Origin: Leptospiraceae bacterium
GTDB lineage: Bacteria > Spirochaetota > Leptospiria > Leptospirales > Leptospiraceae
NCBI GenBank assembly: GCA_024233835.1
Contig: JACKPC010000002.1
Coordinates: 209,001-273,000, forward strand
Direction: 5' to 3'
DNA: 64,000 nt
Position numbers and translations under genes: made by a program. This document shows positions 19,242 through 27,976 of the stretch, piece after piece. Every line of letters starts with the position of its first letter. The stretch's first letter is position 1. Below the pieces are notes generated by a model. It saw nothing but the letters and a program-made list of their open reading frames with translations, was not told the origin of the DNA and searched no databases.

Positions 19242-19955
19242 CTAGGTTTCTTTTTTCTTACTTTCTTTTGCAAAGTTTATATCACCCATAATAATAGCTT
19301 CAGTTTTATATTCTTTCTCCAGATCCAGGTAATACCGAAGACCTTTTCCATAAATCTCATCTTCAGAACTCTTTAATTTCTCTGCATCTTCTTTAAATTT
19401 GGCCCGGATTAACAGCTGGTAAGAAATCCATTCGCAAAAACCTTCCAACTGGTATTTCTCAATCTCACCTAATTTAACTTCTCCCCATTCCTGAAATTGC
19501 CAGATGTGGGCTAATTCATGAGTAATAGTTCCGAGAACTTCTCCTTTGGGTCTACCTTTTTGGATTATAATTTCATTATCAGAATTGGCCATACCGGCGA
19601 CATTGAGAGGAGAACAACCCTGACCGGATAGTGTATGACGGGTAGCTCGAATAGTTTCTGAGAAATCCAAAAAAGAAATCTTTTTTAATTTCTTTAGTTT
19701 TATAGTGTACATTTCGGCTAACAAAATAAGAGATACCTTAAATAAAGCTTTCAACTGCTCTTCTTTCATCACAAGATTAGGAAAACATTTGGGACATGAA
19801 ATATGGTTTAAATCAATTTCAACCGGTTTTCCGTTCCTGATGGGTAAATGACAATAAGAGCATACAGGAAGTCGGGAACACCTGATGCATACATTCTTAT
19901 CATTCAGGGTAATGTACCGACCCTCTATTAAATCACCACAAACACTGCAATTCAT
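19242..19955 (-). CDS. DA1-like LIM-type metallopeptidase
   Basis: The protein has 237 residues. The first 60 hold four CxxC pairs (Cys3/6, 23/26, 32/35, 54/57), a LIM-like double zinc module (CSYCHLPIRNGKPV is close to plant DA1 fingers). The second half is a zincin: HELAH at 146-150 after a Gly-rich strand, with a downstream Glu171 in QLEGFCEW that fits the DA1 'EG.C' motif and a third ligand. Plant DA1 peptidases are activated by ubiquitination; bacterial relatives have no assigned substrate. First gene of the 17311-19955 unit. Confidence 0.75.
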   Translation of the reverse strand: MNCSVCGDLIEGRYITLNDKNVCIRCSRLPVCSYCHLPIRNGKPVEIDLNHISCPKCFPNLVMKEEQLKALFKVSLILLAEMYTIKLKKLKKISFLDFSETIRATRHTLSGQGCSPLNVAGMANSDNEIIIQKGRPKGEVLGTITHELAHIWQFQEWGEVKLGEIEKYQLEGFCEWISYQLLIRAKFKEDAEKLKSSEDEIYGKGLRYYLDLEKEYKTEAIIMGDINFAKESKKKET

Positions 19956-20047
19956 AAACAGTCCTTCTCTACATATTCTTCTCCCCCCATAGGTTTCTTA
20001 TCAAGAATTTTTCGATTTTTCTGGAAATAAATTGTAGTTTATAAGAT

Positions 20048-20575
20048 TCAGACAGGATAAAACTCCCCGGAATTTTTATAAATAGCTCCATATTCAGAAT
20101 AATTTTTGGCAGTTCCTAAAATCATATTTCTTTCTTTATCTGTGATGTCCCGGACAATTTTTGCCGGACTTCCCATAATCATTACACCGGAGGGAAACTT
20201 TTTTCCGGGTGTAACAAGAGCCCCGGCTGCAACAAACGAATATTCCCCTATCTCTACATCGTCCATCACAGTCGCACCCATTCCCACAAAAGAAAAGTCT
20301 TTAAGAACACAGCCATGAATAGTGGCCCGGTGGCCGATAGATACATGGTTTCCGATGATTGTAGGAAAGGTTCCTTTGCTTACATGTACAAGGCTCATAT
20401 CCTGAATATTGCAAAAATTGCCAACCCGGATATAATTTACATCCCCCCTGAGAAGAGTTTGAAACCAGATACTGGTTTGTTCACCAATTTCTACATCACC
20501 GATAATTTCTGAACTTGGTGCAATAAATGCTGAATCTGCAATTTTTGGTTGAATCCCTTTATATGTATAAATCAT
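20048..20575 (-). CDS. Gamma-carbonic anhydrase family protein (left-handed beta helix)
   Basis: From ATG 20575 (GGAG four to eight bases upstream) the protein has 175 residues of hexapeptide repeats (FIAPSSEIIGDVEIGEQTSIW, VSIGHRATIHGC, VEIGEYSFVAAGALV). His64, His82 and His87 match the three zinc ligands of gamma-carbonic anhydrases. Members hydrate CO2 or act as transferase-like relatives such as YrdA/PaaY. An upstream extension to 20668 lacks homology and would overlap the divergent kinase gene. Confidence 0.88.
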   Translation of the reverse strand: MIYTYKGIQPKIADSAFIAPSSEIIGDVEIGEQTSIWFQTLLRGDVNYIRVGNFCNIQDMSLVHVSKGTFPTIIGNHVSIGHRATIHGCVLKDFSFVGMGATVMDDVEIGEYSFVAAGALVTPGKKFPSGVMIMGSPAKIVRDITDKERNMILGTAKNYSEYGAIYKNSGEFYPV

Positions 20576-20667
20576 TTTTTCTCCGTCTATACCTTTATAT
20601 TCCACTTTCCAGAATGTAGGTCTTTTGTAAAATGGAAACAGAGCGAATTTTTTCGAGAGGAGTGTCA

Positions 20668-21228
20668 ATGAAGTATAATTTTATAGTTGCTGAAGGTTTT
20701 GATGGTTCCGGAAAATCCACCCTCGCAAAATGGATTGCAGAAGAACTGGGTTACGAATACCATAAAACTCCTATGGGCATTTTTGCCGATTTACGAACTC
20801 ATCTTGATACAGAAACAGTTAACCTTGAAGAAAGGTATTGCTTTTATGCTGCTGATTGTATGAGAGCCTCCCTCTATATCACTGAAAAAATCAAAAATGG
20901 TGGTAAAATAATTCTGGATAGATACTATTATTCAACCATTGCCTATCATGAGTCCAAGCAGGCAGGAATTTCTCAAAAACTTCCCGGGTTATTCTCCCCG
21001 CTATTGAAACCCGATCTGATTTTATATGTAAAAACCAGTTTTCCCCTCACGCTTGAGAGGATGAAGCTCAGGCAAAATTCTCCGGATGATGAACTTTTTC
21101 TAACTGAAACTCTCTATAATCGTATAGACAAAACCTTTCTTTCTGTTTTTGATAGTAAATATGAGTTGGTTGACAATACCGGAAATCTGGATAATACCCA
21201 GAAAAGTATTCTAAAGCTTCTAGAGTAA
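20668..21228 (+). CDS. Thymidylate kinase-like protein
   Basis: From ATG 20668 (GAGAGGAG upstream) the 186-residue protein has the P-loop GFDGSGKST (10-18), the nucleobase motif LDRYYYSTIAY (DR[YH] of dTMP kinases) and LILYVKTSFPLTLERM. The usual LID arginine cluster is short. It is slightly shorter than standard Tmk (about 205-210), so it could be a paralogue rather than the essential enzyme. It diverges from the gamma-carbonic anhydrase gene. Confidence 0.75.
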   Translation: MKYNFIVAEGFDGSGKSTLAKWIAEELGYEYHKTPMGIFADLRTHLDTETVNLEERYCFYAADCMRASLYITEKIKNGGKIILDRYYYSTIAYHESKQAGISQKLPGLFSPLLKPDLILYVKTSFPLTLERMKLRQNSPDDELFLTETLYNRIDKTFLSVFDSKYELVDNTGNLDNTQKSILKLLE

Positions 21229-21257
21229 TATAATATTAAAAAGGAATTAAGTTTTTC

Positions 21258-22796
21258 ATGTCATACCGGCTGTTATTCTCATTCTATCTCTCCCTGCTTT
21301 TTCATGCAATATTTATTGTTTTCATGATAAGTCCAAAAATTTCCAACCAAAAACTTATCTGCGGGAGAGATTTTCCGGTGCAAAAAGTCGAGGAGCTTAA
21401 TTTTGATGTAAGCTTTGAAGTTCCTAAAGATCTCTTCCATTTCAAAGAAAGTAAACAGGAATCGGAAAAAGAAACAAAAGATAAAACTGAAGCAAAACCG
21501 GGAAAAGAGACAAGTAAGGAAAAAACGGAAGAGGAAAAGAATAAGGAAGAATTCAGAGAAAAACTGGCTGAAAAGTACAGCAAAGGAAAATGGAAAGATC
21601 TCGTTAAAAGTTTAAAAGAAACAGAAGGAATGAGAGAATCCTTTGATAACACATTTAAAGACCTTTTACCCGGTTCAAAAGTAGGGAATTCATATATTTA
21701 TCGGTATCGCCACTATGAAGATATGATAGTAAAGGAAGTTCTTCCTACGCTTCACAATTTAGAGAAAAAATTTACAGATGAACTCCAAATTGCTGAAAAG
21801 GAATTTGAAGAGCATAAAGAAAGAAATGAGATCATAGATGAATTTCGCCAGGGGGAAGAAGCTGATTTTTTCAAAATGGAAAAAAATTCAGAGCCAAGTG
21901 AACTTGTAACAAAACCTGTACTCAATATGCCAAAGGAAGAAAGAATGAAATATTTTGATAAAACTCTTCCTTTACCTAAAGAAAAGCAAATGCAGGATTT
22001 CATGGAAAGGTTTTCAGGCTTCGATCCGGATAAAGGTGATTTAGCTATGCTCTACAGGGATCTTTATTATGAGAACTTGCAAAGACTGGCCTATACATTC
22101 AGTTCGGATTCCAGCTATTTCACAATTGATTACTTCGAGGAAAATTTAAATAAAGAAGACTATCTCAAAAATGCTATGAGTCTTACTTCAGAATTAAAAG
22201 GTACAAAAACAGCTACTGAAATCTTATTCACCCTTGAAAATATTTATGAAATCCAGTCCAGGGCTTTTGCACAGTATTTCCAGTTCTATGATAGATATAA
22301 GAGCTTTTCTCCTTCAATGAAAAAAGAACTTCGCTATGAAACGATTCGCCGTGTAATTGAAAAATACAAACCGATTATAGAAGCAAAAAATTATCACAAC
22401 TACCAGGATGTAAAAAAAGAATATTTCCGCAAACGAGTAGAAATACTCGACTATCTGATGCAAACTTCCCCGGACTCATACAGGAAAAAAGATGCTCTTT
22501 TCGAAAAAGGAAGAATCCTCTGGGAAGAAGGAGCAGAAAGCAATAATCCAAAATATCAGGAAGAAGCAATAAAAACTTGGAAAAATATTATTTCCAGTAC
22601 CAATACAGGTGACTTTTTATACGAGAATTCTTACTCTCAATTAGACAAACAAATTAAAAAATTTGTAAGTGCTAAAAATATCCAGGAAAAAAATAATATA
22701 AAAAATTCCATCAACTTCATTCTTAACTCAAGATTGTTTGATACATTAAACCAGAAAAGACAGAGAGAAGATCGAATTCTCTGGAAGCAAAAATAA
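21258..22796 (+). CDS. Membrane-anchored charged protein of unknown function
   Basis: The 512-residue protein has one N-terminal membrane helix (about 5-24), then a Lys/Glu-rich linker (about 65-100) and a long helical, TPR-like region with many aromatic pairs (YRHYEDMIVKEVLPTLHNLE, LYRDLYYENLQRLAY). The layout of inner-membrane helix plus KE-rich spacer recalls TonB/TolA-type spanning proteins, but no TonB C-terminal domain is seen. The 29-base gap after the kinase gene allows co-transcription. I do not recognise the family. Confidence 0.6.
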   Translation: MSYRLLFSFYLSLLFHAIFIVFMISPKISNQKLICGRDFPVQKVEELNFDVSFEVPKDLFHFKESKQESEKETKDKTEAKPGKETSKEKTEEEKNKEEFREKLAEKYSKGKWKDLVKSLKETEGMRESFDNTFKDLLPGSKVGNSYIYRYRHYEDMIVKEVLPTLHNLEKKFTDELQIAEKEFEEHKERNEIIDEFRQGEEADFFKMEKNSEPSELVTKPVLNMPKEERMKYFDKTLPLPKEKQMQDFMERFSGFDPDKGDLAMLYRDLYYENLQRLAYTFSSDSSYFTIDYFEENLNKEDYLKNAMSLTSELKGTKTATEILFTLENIYEIQSRAFAQYFQFYDRYKSFSPSMKKELRYETIRRVIEKYKPIIEAKNYHNYQDVKKEYFRKRVEILDYLMQTSPDSYRKKDALFEKGRILWEEGAESNNPKYQEEAIKTWKNIISSTNTGDFLYENSYSQLDKQIKKFVSAKNIQEKNNIKNSINFILNSRLFDTLNQKRQREDRILWKQK

Positions 22797-22865
22797 ATTT
22801 TTTTCTTATAAAAAGAAAAACTCTTGATTTATCTGATAAAGAAAAAATAAAATTTCTCTTTGTAA

Positions 22866-23279
22866 ATGGATTATTATACAATTAGTCAACTTGCACAAAA
22901 AGCCGGTGTAAATGTAGAGACCATCCGTTATTATGAAAGAATAAATTTAATTCCAAAACCACCCAAGAATTCCTATGAATATCGAAAATATCCCCTGAGC
23001 ATTCTTGATAGAATAAAGTTTATTAAAAAATTTCAGTCCCTGGGCTTCAGTCTAAGAGACATTTCTGAAATTTTAACACTTCAGGAAGAGACAAGCTATG
23101 AAAAAGTAAAAAAAATCTTTGAAGATAAGTTATTCAAAATTGAAAAAGAAATTAGGGAACTAGAGAACTCGAAAATGAAAATTGAGGATCTTCTGAACTG
23201 TTTAGTCTCCAGTAAAGAAATAAATTTCTGTTTATTTTATAAGCCCGAAAAGAGCAGGAATTCTTCTAAATGCAATTAA
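22866..23279 (+). CDS. MerR-family regulator
   Basis: The 137-residue protein has the winged-helix start TISQLAQKAGVNVETIRYYER, then a dimerisation coiled coil (about 75-110) and an effector end with Cys112 and Cys122 (LLNCLVSSKEINFC), plus Cys136. MerR itself uses three Cys, including one at about residue 82; that one is absent here. The remaining pair resembles CueR/ZntR-type sites, so a thiophilic metal ligand is likely but mercury is not certain. The MerC-like gene follows on the same strand. Confidence 0.85.
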   Translation: MDYYTISQLAQKAGVNVETIRYYERINLIPKPPKNSYEYRKYPLSILDRIKFIKKFQSLGFSLRDISEILTLQEETSYEKVKKIFEDKLFKIEKEIRELENSKMKIEDLLNCLVSSKEINFCLFYKPEKSRNSSKCN

Positions 23280-23321
23280 ATTTCATTGACGAAATAAGAT
23301 AGAAATATTGATAGTGGATAT

Positions 23322-23747
23322 GTGTATATAAGCTGTACTGTCAACGGCGATGAACCTGGCTGCTCACATCCTTCCAAAAAAGGATTTCTACACAATCTGG
23401 GAATGAGTTTACCCATACTCTGTGCCATTCACTGTGTACTGAGTCCTATTCTTTTGAGTCTTTTACCTTTAAGTCTTGGAAGTTCAAGTTTATGGGTTCA
23501 TAATCCCATACTGGAACTCTTATTCCTTGTGTTAAGTTTTCTAATAGCTCTTCCTATTTTTTTCACAAATTATAAAAAACATAGAAAAAAGAAAATTCTG
23601 GCTCTATTTACAATTTCATTATTCCTTATAATCCTAAATTTTTTCTTCGGAGAAAGTCAAAATTTAGAAAATTGGTTAGGAGTTCCCGGTAACCTCCTAC
23701 TTTCAGTCAGCCTCATCTGGAATCTCAGACACCAAAAGCAATCCTAA
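23322..23747 (+). CDS. MerC-type membrane protein
   Basis: The frame runs from a GTG at 23322 and codes for 141 residues. Its core is the MerC pattern: ILCAIHCVLSPILLSLLP with paired Cys in the first helix, then three more helices. A start at ATG 23403 is possible but would remove CTVNGDEPGCSH, a potential metal-binding N-terminus. MerC proteins move mercuric ions or act in related metal handling. It sits 42 bases after the merR-like gene, with no merA or merP visible in the window. Confidence 0.7.
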   Translation: MYISCTVNGDEPGCSHPSKKGFLHNLGMSLPILCAIHCVLSPILLSLLPLSLGSSSLWVHNPILELLFLVLSFLIALPIFFTNYKKHRKKKILALFTISLFLIILNFFFGESQNLENWLGVPGNLLLSVSLIWNLRHQKQS

Positions 23748-23767
23748 ATTTGGAAATAAAATAGAAA

Positions 23768-23797
23768 TTGACGTAATCAATTTATGTAAATTATACT
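23768..23797 (+). promoter_or_regulatory. Candidate promoter of the 268-residue membrane protein gene
   Basis: TTGACG at 23768-23773, an 18-base spacer and TATACT at 23792-23797. The ATG follows only 7 bases later at 23805, so the transcript would be leaderless or nearly so. Confidence 0.5.
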
Positions 23798-23804
23798 TCC
23801 TATA

Positions 23805-24611
23805 ATGAAGCTCAGTTATTCTTTATTCTGGCTGGTTTATCTTCTTCCCTCTCTCGTAGGTGGTGCTTTTGGTATCATCAATTACAGGGAAAAACACCTG
23901 ATTCTTTACGGAGCCTACATCCTTCTTCTTATATTAGGTTATTGCTTCTATATTTTAGGAATTGGAAGAATGTTGATTGATTATAAGAAACCCTTCAGAT
24001 TGAGTCATCAAGTTTTATTCCTTGCTTTTTTAATTCCTGCACTGATTTCACCATTTTTTTATTGGAAACATATTCAGGGTAACGAGATTAAGCTCCTCTA
24101 CATTTTTTATGCTACCATGATGATGCAGACTTTCTTTTATCTGATATCTTTATTCCTCGAATATAGATATGTAAGAGGAAAAAGTCCAAATTATAAATTT
24201 ATTTTTTTTCTTCCACCCATTATTCAAATCATCAGTAGTCTAATTGTCGCAGCTTTTTTCTTATTTAAATTTACAAATAATTTAAATATACTGGAGTTTG
24301 TTTTTAAAATCTCAGTTCTATTATCGATTGTCATTTACACAGGAGGATTCATTTTAACTTTTTTTCACAGTAGCCCCTCCGGTAACAAAGGTCTATTTTT
24401 TTCCATTGTCCCTATAATTGCCTATTCGAACCTGATGAGTTATATAAACAACAGGGCTTTAAATATCTTCAAGGGAGATTTTTATTCCTTGTATTTCATT
24501 TTCCTGGCTGAATTATATATTTTTATTTTCGTATATTATTTTATGGTTATGATTACACTTCATTTTACCGGGAGAAAAAAGTCTGAGAAAGAAGAAATAA
24601 TAACTGAATAA
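23805..24611 (+). CDS. Seven-helix membrane protein of unknown function
   Basis: The 268-residue protein is hydrophobic throughout with about seven membrane helices and short loops. It has no catalytic motif I recognise and ends in a short charged tail (GRKKSEKEE). The overall layout resembles 7TM sensor modules or the N-terminal half of membrane AraC regulators such as the one at 59098, but no output domain follows. Its stop codon abuts the stop of the convergent gene. Confidence 0.6.
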   Translation: MKLSYSLFWLVYLLPSLVGGAFGIINYREKHLILYGAYILLLILGYCFYILGIGRMLIDYKKPFRLSHQVLFLAFLIPALISPFFYWKHIQGNEIKLLYIFYATMMMQTFFYLISLFLEYRYVRGKSPNYKFIFFLPPIIQIISSLIVAAFFLFKFTNNLNILEFVFKISVLLSIVIYTGGFILTFFHSSPSGNKGLFFSIVPIIAYSNLMSYINNRALNIFKGDFYSLYFIFLAELYIFIFVYYFMVMITLHFTGRKKSEKEEIITE

Positions 24612-25367
24612 TCATTTCATACAAAAATACCCTACTCGTTTCCAGATACAGGACTTTCCACTCTTTTTGGTTTTTCCAAGAATAATGCTGTTGTAGATGT
24701 CTCTGTTTTGTTTCTCTTTTTTACTCATAAAGTAACACATATCTTTATTTACTTCCGTTCCGGGAGCAAGAAAATCATTTATATCTGTATCGGGTAAATA
24801 CGAATTTATCTCCGGTTTATAGACAAGAACCATATTATCTTTCATAGAACGTGTTTTGCCTCCCTTCTTTAATTCTTTTACTTTATAAAACAGAATACTG
24901 ATGGTATGATTCTTTACTACATATTTACCGGCATAAGCAAGTCTGGTTTTATCATTGTTTTCTGCAGAAAAAGTCTTTAGATATAAAACCTTTCCATTAT
25001 AAAAATTATACTCCTCAGTCTCAAAATAACAGCCTTTCTTACAATCACAACCCAAATTTTTTCTTTTAAGATACATCTTTTTTTTCCGAGAAGCTGCTTT
25101 TTTTTCGGAAAGATAAGCACCAAAAACGTAGGATTCTTCACCTTTTAACTTATACCATTTGTCATTTACACCATCCACCCGCTGCTTAATGCCACTTGAA
25201 TTAACATACACTTCTGTACCGTAAGGTAAAAAATTAAGCCTTTTCGATAATACAGAAGGTTTTGAACGGATAGATAAAAAATCTGCTATAACAATTTTTT
25301 TTTCATATACGTCAGCAAAAACACATACAGGCAAAAGAATAATTACTATAAAAAGATATAACTTCAT
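24612..25367 (-). CDS. Exported SH3-domain protein
   Basis: The 251-residue protein has a signal peptide ending CVFA-DV. A bacterial SH3 domain follows (about 25-90: FLSIRSKPSVLSKRLNFLPYGTEV, then DKWYKLKGEESYVFGAYL). The rest has a Cys-rich patch (GCDCKKGCYF) and strands. Such proteins often bind peptidoglycan or other envelope ligands. The start lies exactly one base before the end of the rhodanese gene, so the two are probably co-transcribed. Confidence 0.7.
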   Translation of the reverse strand: MKLYLFIVIILLPVCVFADVYEKKIVIADFLSIRSKPSVLSKRLNFLPYGTEVYVNSSGIKQRVDGVNDKWYKLKGEESYVFGAYLSEKKAASRKKKMYLKRKNLGCDCKKGCYFETEEYNFYNGKVLYLKTFSAENNDKTRLAYAGKYVVKNHTISILFYKVKELKKGGKTRSMKDNMVLVYKPEINSYLPDTDINDFLAPGTEVNKDMCYFMSKKEKQNRDIYNSIILGKTKKSGKSCIWKRVGYFCMK

Positions 25368-25679
25368 TCAATATCTTGGATAAGAAGAATCAATTTCAAG
25401 GGAATAAGCATTAATTCCACCATGTAAGCTTTTTGCATTACTAAATCCCTGCTGTTTAAAATACATAACAGCCTGCATACTACGAAATCCATGATGACAA
25501 TAAAAAATAATTTCTTTTTCCTTATCCCACTTATTAATCATTTCTTCTACCAATTCATCTGTAAGAAGTAATGAATCGGAAAAACGCACAATTTCTGTTT
25601 CCCAGGCTTGACGTACATCAATCAGGCATAAGTCATTGTTTCCCATTTTTTGTTTCAACTCTTTGCAACTAATTTCCAC
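25368..25679 (-). CDS. Single-domain rhodanese-like sulfurtransferase
   Basis: The 103-residue protein has the rhodanese fold landmarks LCLIDVRQAWE, the catalytic Cys61 in FYCHHGFRSMQA and a terminal GGINAY. It can carry a persulfide. It sits 11 bases downstream of mutL, and the SH3-domain gene follows directly, so it belongs to the perR-mutL transcription unit. Confidence 0.88.
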   Translation of the reverse strand: MEISCKELKQKMGNNDLCLIDVRQAWETEIVRFSDSLLLTDELVEEMINKWDKEKEIIFYCHHGFRSMQAVMYFKQQGFSNAKSLHGGINAYSLEIDSSYPRY

Positions 25680-25690
25680 AAATCTCTCCT

Positions 25691-27457
25691 CTATTTTCGA
25701 TGAAACATTTTCTCCAAATCATTCTTACTTAACTTTATTAATGTAGGTCTACCATGGGGACAGCGTGAAGGGTTTTCACAATAGCTTAAACGATTTAATA
25801 GTTCGGCCAGTATGTGATCGGATACATGATCCCCTTTTTTAATAGCTGATTTACAGGCTACAGATTTGGCCATAATATCAAAAAGTTCTTTTTCTTCGCT
25901 ACTTTTAAGTCTTTCAAAAAAATCTAAAATAGTTTCTTTTTCTCTTCCGGCTTCCAGATAAACCGGAACTTCCCTTAAAACAATCGTTCCATTTCCAAAA
26001 GGTTCAAATGTAAGTCCTACTTTTTGAAACTCTTCTCCATACTCAATAATTTCCTCATATTCTTCCATTGACAAATCAATTCTCATCGGACTCAAAAGTG
26101 TCTGACTAAGATTTGAAGACTTTTTTAATTTTTTTAGCACTTCTTCATATCGGATCCTCTCGTGAGTCGTATGCTGATCGATTATATAAAGACCATCTTC
26201 TGCTTCTGCTAAAATAAAAGTCTCAAAAACAAGACCAAAGTGCTTTTTCGGAATAAATTCACGATGAACTCGAGGAGCTTCGGTTAAATCTCCTAATTTA
26301 ATTCCGGCTCCCGCCGTATTAACTGAATAAGCTTTTTGTACATGAGGTTTTTGGTATAAATCATTGTGTAATATGTTTTGTAGAAGACTCTCTTCTTTTT
26401 TTTCTTCCTGCTTTGGTTTTACCTGGATAGGCTTTGATAGCCTGTGTTTCATTTCCAAAAAACTAACCGGTGTGCTGGAACGAAGACTATTATTAATCAA
26501 TTGGAGGAAAAAAGCCTGGAAAAGCTCTTCATTTAAAAAGCGAATTTCCTTCTTTGCCGGATGAACATTTACATCTATATGAGAAGGATCTATTTCAAAA
26601 AAAAGAAAACAATATGGATGAGCAGTAGGAGGTAATAATTCATCATAAGCTTTCTTTAAGAAACTGGAACTATATTTTACTTCAACCGGTCTGTTATTTA
26701 TATAAATATATTGTCCTGTTCTATTGGAACGATAAAAATCCGGATCGGAAATAAACCCCCGTGCATGAATTCCTTTCCATTCAAGATCTACAGAAATAAG
26801 GTGGCCCCGCATTCCTTCTCCCATGACAGAGATAATTCGCTCTTCTTTGGTTTCAGGCTTTAGATTAAATATTTCTTTTTCATCCTGCCTATAACGAAAA
26901 GCTACATCATTTCTACAAATGGCGATACTTGAAATCTTTTCGCGAATTTTCCTATCTTCAGAGCGTTCTGATTTAATAAATTTTCTTCTTACAGGAGTAT
27001 TATAAAATAGATCTTTCACTAAAATTTTAGTACCCTTAAAACCGGTAACAACTTCTTTATTTGTAAGGATTCCATTGATGAAGCTTGCTTTTAAAGCCGG
27101 ATTTATCTCATCTATCCCACTTGTAATAAAAAGCTCAGATACAGCTGCAACAGAAGCAAGGGCTTCTCCACGAAAACCATAGCTTAAAATGGACTCCAGA
27201 TCCTGTAAATCCCGTATCTTACTGGTAGCATGTCGCTTTACAGCTAATTCAATATCATCTTCAGCTATACCGTTTCCATTATCAGCGATAAGAATCGATT
27301 CAATACCACCGCTTTGTGTGTGAATATCAACTTGCTCGGACCTGGCATCCAGAGAATTTTCTATAAGCTCTTTAACTACAGAATGAGGAGATTCAATAAC
27401 CTCACCAGCTGCAATTTTATTGATGAGGTTGTTATCAAGTTCAAATATAATTCCCAC
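25691..27457 (-). CDS. mutL: DNA mismatch repair protein MutL
   Basis: The 588-residue protein has the N-terminal GHKL ATPase: IAAGEVIESPHSVVKELIEN (catalytic Glu), DNGNGI and GFRGEAL. The C-terminal half has the endonuclease-type motif in the variant form DQHTTHERIRYEE, with ACKSAIKKGD and CPHGRPT near the end. It is thus an MutL with nicking activity, as in bacteria lacking MutH. It lies 6 bases downstream of perR. Confidence 0.95.
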   Translation of the reverse strand: MGIIFELDNNLINKIAAGEVIESPHSVVKELIENSLDARSEQVDIHTQSGGIESILIADNGNGIAEDDIELAVKRHATSKIRDLQDLESILSYGFRGEALASVAAVSELFITSGIDEINPALKASFINGILTNKEVVTGFKGTKILVKDLFYNTPVRRKFIKSERSEDRKIREKISSIAICRNDVAFRYRQDEKEIFNLKPETKEERIISVMGEGMRGHLISVDLEWKGIHARGFISDPDFYRSNRTGQYIYINNRPVEVKYSSSFLKKAYDELLPPTAHPYCFLFFEIDPSHIDVNVHPAKKEIRFLNEELFQAFFLQLINNSLRSSTPVSFLEMKHRLSKPIQVKPKQEEKKEESLLQNILHNDLYQKPHVQKAYSVNTAGAGIKLGDLTEAPRVHREFIPKKHFGLVFETFILAEAEDGLYIIDQHTTHERIRYEEVLKKLKKSSNLSQTLLSPMRIDLSMEEYEEIIEYGEEFQKVGLTFEPFGNGTIVLREVPVYLEAGREKETILDFFERLKSSEEKELFDIMAKSVACKSAIKKGDHVSDHILAELLNRLSYCENPSRCPHGRPTLIKLSKNDLEKMFHRK

Positions 27458-27463
27458 TAATAA

Positions 27464-27844
27464 TTAATACATAGAAACACAATTTTCACAAAGGCCAATA
27501 ATGGTAATTGAGATTTCTTCCGGCGTGAATCCATAAGCATTCAAATTCAATTTACGAGTTATATCTACTTCCGGATAATCAAAAACTTCAGAACAATTCC
27601 TACAAACAAGATGAGAATGAGAATCCAAAACTCCATCATATCTGGCTGATTCAGTATTGATACTTAGTTTTTTAACCAGACCTTCCTGCACTAGAAACTC
27701 TAGAGAATTATAGACTGTAGCAAAACTAATTTTATCAGTAATTTTCCTGGTGGATTCAAAAACCATTCTGGCTGATGGATGATCTCTTCTATCTCGTAAA
27801 TTTTCCAATATAATTCTACGATGCTTCGTTAACTTTTTCATCAT
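27464..27844 (-). CDS. perR: PerR/Fur-family peroxide regulator
   Basis: The 126-residue protein has a winged helix (FATVYNSLEFLVQEGLV). The regulatory metal site matches PerR: His22, Asp70, His76, His78 and Asp89, with Asp rather than Fur's Glu at the last position. The structural zinc site is Cys81/84 and Cys119/122. PerR represses peroxide-defence genes until Fe-dependent histidine oxidation. GGAG lies just before the tandem ATGs (27844/27841). A Per-box-like palindrome sits upstream, so autoregulation is likely. Confidence 0.85.
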   Translation of the reverse strand: MMKKLTKHRRIILENLRDRRDHPSARMVFESTRKITDKISFATVYNSLEFLVQEGLVKKLSINTESARYDGVLDSHSHLVCRNCSEVFDYPEVDITRKLNLNAYGFTPEEISITIIGLCENCVSMY

Positions 27845-27887
27845 CTTCTCCAGATCCTATTTTTCTTTACCGGAAAGCCTTCCTTAA

Positions 27888-27916
27888 AGTTTATGCTAAA
27901 TTACTATTGAAGTCAA
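27888..27916 (-). promoter_or_regulatory. perR promoter
   Basis: Read on the minus strand: TTGACT (27911-27916), a 17-base spacer and TAAACT (27888-27893). It lies 44 bases upstream of the perR start. Confidence 0.6.
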
Positions 27917-27926
27917 GAAATTTAAT

Positions 27927-27941
27927 TTAAAATTATTCTAA
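27927..27941. promoter_or_regulatory. Per-box-like operator
   Basis: TTAAAAT-T-ATTCTAA is a 7-1-7 site that differs at one base per half from the PerR consensus TTATAAT-N-ATTATAA. It lies 10 bases upstream of the perR -35 and about 60 bases from the divergent ferredoxin promoter. Confidence 0.6.
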
Positions 27942-27976
27942 ATTCTTATTGATCTATTTCACATATCTGACACAGA

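Noticed and set aside
20576..20668. N-terminal extension of the gamma-carbonic anhydrase
   Set aside because: It would run up to the divergent kinase gene and lacks hexapeptide repeats; ATG 20575 has GGAG in place.
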